9,224 nt of DNA, from the NCBI GenBank assembly GCA_031422555.1, contig JANPLZ010000098.1, positions 1 to 9,224 on the forward strand, written 5' to 3'. Below the pieces are notes generated by a model, which was not told where the DNA came from, ran no database searches, and saw only the letters and a program-made list of their open reading frames with translations. Each line of letters opens with the position of its first letter. The stretch's first letter is position 1. Shown piece by piece: positions 6,652 through 9,224 of this stretch. The position numbers and the translations under genes were made by a program. This stretch comes from JANNAT01 sp031422555. GTDB taxonomy: Bacteria; Pseudomonadota; Alphaproteobacteria; Rhodobacterales; Rhodobacteraceae.

Positions 6652-6671
6652 GGGGGGGCAAATTGGGGGGG
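6652..6671. repeat. Two G7 homopolymer runs 6 bp apart
   Basis: Seven G residues at 6652-6658 and seven at 6665-6671 are separated by CAAATT. The reading direction of the flanking genes makes them C-runs in the transcript. They lie shortly after the Atm1 stop codon and outside any coding region. Runs this long tend to slip in replication and sequencing. Confidence 0.8.
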
Positions 6672-6692
6672 TGCGCAAATCAGGGCGCATCC

Positions 6693-8549
6693 TTATGCCG
6701 ACGCGGACTTGGCCGACGGCATTGCCCCCGCCACTTCGTCTTCGGCAGATTGGCGCGCCCACATCGCCGCATACCGCCCACCGCGTGCCAACAACATCTC
6801 ATGCGTGCCTTTTTCGGTGACAACGCCGTCTTCCAGCACCAAAATCAGATCGGCATCGGCGATGGTGGACAGGCGGTGCGCGATGGTGATCACCGACCGG
6901 CCCTGCCCCATTTCCAACAGGCTGTCCTGGATGTCACGTTCGGTCTGGGTGTCCAAAGCGCTGGTCGCTTCGTCCAAAATCAGGATCGGCGGATTTTTCA
7001 ACAGCGTGCGGGCAATGCCGACCCGCTGTTTTTCACCACCCGACAGTTTCAAGCCGCGCTCACCCACCGTGGTTTGATAGCCGTCGGGCAAGGACACGAT
7101 GAAATCATGGATCTTTGCGGCGCGGGCGGAGTCTTCGATCTCGGCTTTGGTGGCGTCGTGACGGCCATAGGCGATGTTGTAATAGATGGTATCGTTAAAC
7201 AAAACCGTGTCTTGCGGCACCACCCCGATCATCTGATGCAAGGATGTCTGCGTGACATCGCGCACATCCTGACCGTCTATCCGGATCGCGCCGCCGGTGA
7301 CGTCATAGAACCGGAACAATATCCGCCCAATCGTCGATTTGCCCGACCCCGATGGCCCGACCAACGCAATGCGCTGCCCCGGCGCAACCCGCAAGGACAC
7401 GCCCTTCAAAATTGGGCGGGCCGGATCATAGGCAAAAGACACGTCGTCAAACACCACTTCGCCGCCCGTCACCACCAGACCCTGCGCACCGGGTTTATCG
7501 TTCACTTCAGAAGGCTGGCCCAGCAGGCCAAACATCTCGCCCATATCGACCAAAGCCTGCCGGATTTCGCGGTAAACCGTGCCCAAAAACCCCAAAGGCA
7601 TGGTGATCTGGATCATATAAGCATTGACCATGACGAAATCGCCCACCGTCAAAACCTGCGCCTGCACCCCGATGGCCGACATCACCATCACCGAGATCAA
7701 CCCCGAAGTGATGATCAGGCTTTGGCCAAAGTTCAACATCGACAGCGACAAACCGGTGCGCACCGCCAGCCCCTCATAGGCCGCCATGGCAACGTCATAG
7801 CGCGCCGCTTCGCGCCGTTCGGCGTTGAAATACTTGACGGTTTCAAAGTTCAGCAGACTGTCGATGGCCTTTTGGTTAGCATCGGTATCCTGATCGTTCA
7901 TCTGGCGGCGGATTTGCACCCGCCATTCGGTAACCTTGAAGGTAAAGGTGACATAGATCGTGATCGTGACCACCACGACCACCATATATTGCCAGCCGAA
8001 ATACAGCGCAAAGATCACCGACACCATGGTCAGTTCCAAAATCAACGGCCCTATCGACAGCAACATAAAGCGCAACAGGAAATCAACGCCCTTGACGCCG
8101 CGTTCGATGATCCGGCTTAACCCGCCGGTCTTGCGGGTGATGTGATAGCGCATCGACAGGCGGTGAATATGGGTGAAGGTCTCCAGCGCCAGCTTGCGCA
8201 GGGCGCGTTGCCCCACCCGCACGAACACCGCGTCGCGCAATTCGCCAAAGCCAATCGTCAACAGCCGCGCCATGCCATAGGCCACGGTCAAACCGATGGC
8301 CCCCAGCGCCAGCGCCCAAGCCGCATCCGGCGTCTTGCCGCCCAACGCATCGACTGCCAATTTATACAAATACGGCGTGGTTGACGAAACAACCTTGGCA
8401 CAAATCAGCAATATCAACGAGATAACAACCCGGCGCTTTACCCATGCTTCGCCCGGAGGCCAAAGATACGGACCAACCCGCTTGATAGTCTGCCAACCTG
8501 ATGCCGATTTATCGGCGGCATCTGCCGTGGTTGCGGTTGATTTTCGCAT
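6693..8549 (-). CDS. Atm1-type ABC exporter, fused permease and ATPase half-transporter
   Basis: This 618-residue half-transporter works as a homodimer in the inner membrane. The six-helix exporter domain covers about 40-340. The ATPase domain has Y374 (A-loop), Walker A GPSGSGKST at 398-406, Q446 (Q-loop), signature LSGGEKQ at 502-508, Walker B ILILDEA at 522-528 with catalytic E527, D-loop SALD at 530-533 and H558; all active-site parts are intact. Atm1/ABCB7 hallmarks are clear: DSLLNFETVKYFNAE at 230-244 and LGFLGTVYREIRQALVDM at 319-336. R210, R214, N273 and Q276 fall in the region that binds glutathione in bacterial Atm1. Such transporters export glutathione-linked sulfur or metal species, linked to Fe-S cluster supply and heavy-metal tolerance. 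The start at 8549 is chosen because AGAGG lies 6 nt upstream; the frame is open further upstream without ribosome-site support. It sits between the LysM and YfgM-like genes. Confidence 0.93.
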   Translation of the reverse strand: MRKSTATTADAADKSASGWQTIKRVGPYLWPPGEAWVKRRVVISLILLICAKVVSSTTPYLYKLAVDALGGKTPDAAWALALGAIGLTVAYGMARLLTIGFGELRDAVFVRVGQRALRKLALETFTHIHRLSMRYHITRKTGGLSRIIERGVKGVDFLLRFMLLSIGPLILELTMVSVIFALYFGWQYMVVVVVTITIYVTFTFKVTEWRVQIRRQMNDQDTDANQKAIDSLLNFETVKYFNAERREAARYDVAMAAYEGLAVRTGLSLSMLNFGQSLIITSGLISVMVMSAIGVQAQVLTVGDFVMVNAYMIQITMPLGFLGTVYREIRQALVDMGEMFGLLGQPSEVNDKPGAQGLVVTGGEVVFDDVSFAYDPARPILKGVSLRVAPGQRIALVGPSGSGKSTIGRILFRFYDVTGGAIRIDGQDVRDVTQTSLHQMIGVVPQDTVLFNDTIYYNIAYGRHDATKAEIEDSARAAKIHDFIVSLPDGYQTTVGERGLKLSGGEKQRVGIARTLLKNPPILILDEATSALDTQTERDIQDSLLEMGQGRSVITIAHRLSTIADADLILVLEDGVVTEKGTHEMLLARGGRYAAMWARQSAEDEVAGAMPSAKSASA

Positions 8550-8634
8550 AAAGCACCTCTTGTTGCTCCTGTATCTAAGGGTCAACAGCCGCAATGGCCA
8601 GAGCGCGTGCCGCAACGTGGCTGTGCGCCAGCGC
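8550..8634. other. Spacer between the LysM-protein and Atm1-type genes
   Basis: This 85-bp gap holds the AGAGG ribosome site of the Atm1-type gene, 6 nt before its ATG. A TTGACC hexamer on the minus strand (8585-8580) resembles a -35 box but has no -10 partner at 16-18 bp. ACAGCC and GGCTGT form a widely spaced 6-bp inverted repeat. No terminator is evident, so read-through from the LysM gene is possible. Confidence 0.4.
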
Positions 8635-9224
8635 CTAGTTCGCGGCGGGCATGGTGAAAATCTGCCCCGGATAAATCAGGTCGGGGTCGCGGATCTTGTC
8701 CTTGTTGGCCTCAAACACCTGCACATAAAGGATGCCGTCGCCCATCTGGGCCTTGGCAATTCCCCACAAGGTAAAGCCGGGCTGGACGGTGATCGACACA
8801 AGGGCCGGGGCTGCGGCCGGGGCTGCGGCCGGGGCTGCGGCCGGGGCTGCGGCTTGCGCAGGTTCGGCGGCTGGGGCGGGTTCTGCGGCGGCAATCTCGG
8901 CGGCTGGGGCAGGTTCTGCCGCTGCAACGGTGGCTGGGGCCACTTCCGGCACTGCGGTGGCATCTGCAGTTGGCGGTTCTGCTGCCATCGGGTCTTGTTC
9001 TGCCAGCACCGTCTCAGCGGCAGGGGCCGCAACCGCCGGTGCAGGTTCGACCGCAGGTTCGGCGGCGGCAGGTTCGACGGCGACAGGTTCGGCGGCTGCA
9101 CCCGCAGGTGCTGCAGCGGCAGCCGCAGCCAAGGCCTCCAAGGTTTCGCGCTTGAACGGAGTTTCAAACCGCGAGGTCACCCGGCCATCGGCCCCGATCT
9201 GATCGGCGCGCAACGTGTAAATTC
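8635..9224 (-). CDS. LysM-domain protein, partial (N-terminus beyond window)
   Basis: The visible 195 residues are the C-terminal part of a longer protein; the frame is open to the right edge, beginning IYTLRADQIGADGRVTSRFETPF. After about 30 residues comes a long low-complexity linker rich in Ala, Pro, Glu and Val (about 31-140). A single LysM domain closes the protein at about 142-193 (SITVQPGFTLWGIAKAQMGDG through DPDLIYPGQIFTMP), ending two residues later in AN. LysM binds peptidoglycan glycans, and the linker probably spans the periplasm, so the protein likely anchors something to the cell wall. No catalytic domain is visible in this part. Similar Ala/Pro/Glu-linked LysM proteins are, from memory, common in Rhodobacteraceae. 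The missing N-terminus may hold a signal or membrane anchor and other domains. Confidence 0.88.
   Translation of the reverse strand, partial: IYTLRADQIGADGRVTSRFETPFKRETLEALAAAAAAAPAGAAAEPVAVEPAAAEPAVEPAPAVAAPAAETVLAEQDPMAAEPPTADATAVPEVAPATVAAAEPAPAAEIAAAEPAPAAEPAQAAAPAAAPAAAPAAAPALVSITVQPGFTLWGIAKAQMGDGILYVQVFEANKDKIRDPDLIYPGQIFTMPAAN
8807..8853. repeat. 12-bp in-frame tandem repeat in the LysM gene linker
   Basis: The unit GGGGCTGCGGCC is repeated at 8807-8818, 8819-8830 and 8831-8842, with a nearly full fourth copy to 8853, all perfect. On the coding (minus) strand it encodes an Ala-Ala-Ala-Pro pattern just before the LysM domain. Because the unit is a multiple of three, copy changes would lengthen or shorten the linker without breaking the frame. 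Confidence 0.9.

Larger units (their letters stand above)
6535..6692. other. Spacer between the Atm1-type and YfgM-like genes
   Basis: This 158-bp gap lies between two minus-strand genes and is wide enough for its own promoter. It contains two G7 runs and a candidate promoter, each listed separately. No coding sequence or convincing terminator hairpin was found. Confidence 0.5.

Noticed and set aside
5239..7077. 612-codon plus-strand frame across the bamB-like, yfgM-like and atm1-type genes
   Set aside because: It runs antisense through three well-supported genes and their spacers, with low-complexity composition and no motif.
6549..8120. 523-codon plus-strand frame opposite the ABC exporter
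   Set aside because: Antisense to a complete ABC transporter; the His/Gln/Arg-rich translation is typical of a shadow frame.
8557..8585. TTGACC on the minus strand as a promoter for the Atm1-type gene
   Set aside because: No acceptable -10 hexamer lies 16-18 bp downstream; the sequence there is the ribosome binding region.
8550..8615. 22-residue upstream extension of the Atm1-type exporter
   Set aside because: The ATG at 8549 has a good AGAGG site and gives a normal-length N-terminus; the extension is Arg/Leu-rich without ribosome-site support.
8732..9202. Plus-strand Ala/Gly/Ser-rich frame opposite the LysM gene
   Set aside because: It is the mirror of the low-complexity Ala/Pro linker; the minus-strand frame ends in a clear LysM domain.

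Overview
The window comes from a high-GC chromosome that looks alphaproteobacterial, most likely Rhodobacteraceae (Roseobacter/Rhodobacter lineage). The evidence is the GC-rich codon use, the Atm1-type exporter, the Ala/Pro/Glu-rich LysM protein and the style of the SerRS and Der proteins. This assignment rests on recognising protein families by eye, not on a search. Nothing marks the region as mobile: I see no transposase, integrase, tRNA, rRNA, CRISPR array or phage gene.

Layout. Positions 551-1 (minus) hold the N-terminal part of a membrane acyltransferase (acyltransferase-3 family), cut by the window edge. A 183-bp divergent spacer separates it from serS (735-2024, plus). serS overlaps by 4 bp a small polytopic membrane protein with a TspO/MBR-like motif (2021-2737, plus). 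That pair converges on the minus-strand genes across a 126-bp spacer holding two adjacent near-perfect hairpins.

From 9224 down to 2864 everything reads on the minus strand. In transcription order the genes are: the C-terminal part of a LysM-domain protein (cut by the window edge), an Atm1-type ABC half-transporter, a YfgM-like single-pass TPR protein, a BamB-like PQQ-propeller lipoprotein, and the double GTPase Der. The last three keep the same order as the yfgM-bamB-der segment of E. coli. They link envelope biogenesis (periplasmic chaperone/secretion helper and outer-membrane assembly lipoprotein) to 50S ribosome maturation. Atm1 exports glutathione-linked sulfur or heavy-metal species, which ties it to Fe-S and redox homeostasis.

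I did not find a convincing undescribed system. The region is ordinary core chromosome. The points most worth a second look are the double hairpin between tspO-like and der, the serS/membrane-protein overlap, and several short repeats in the spacers.
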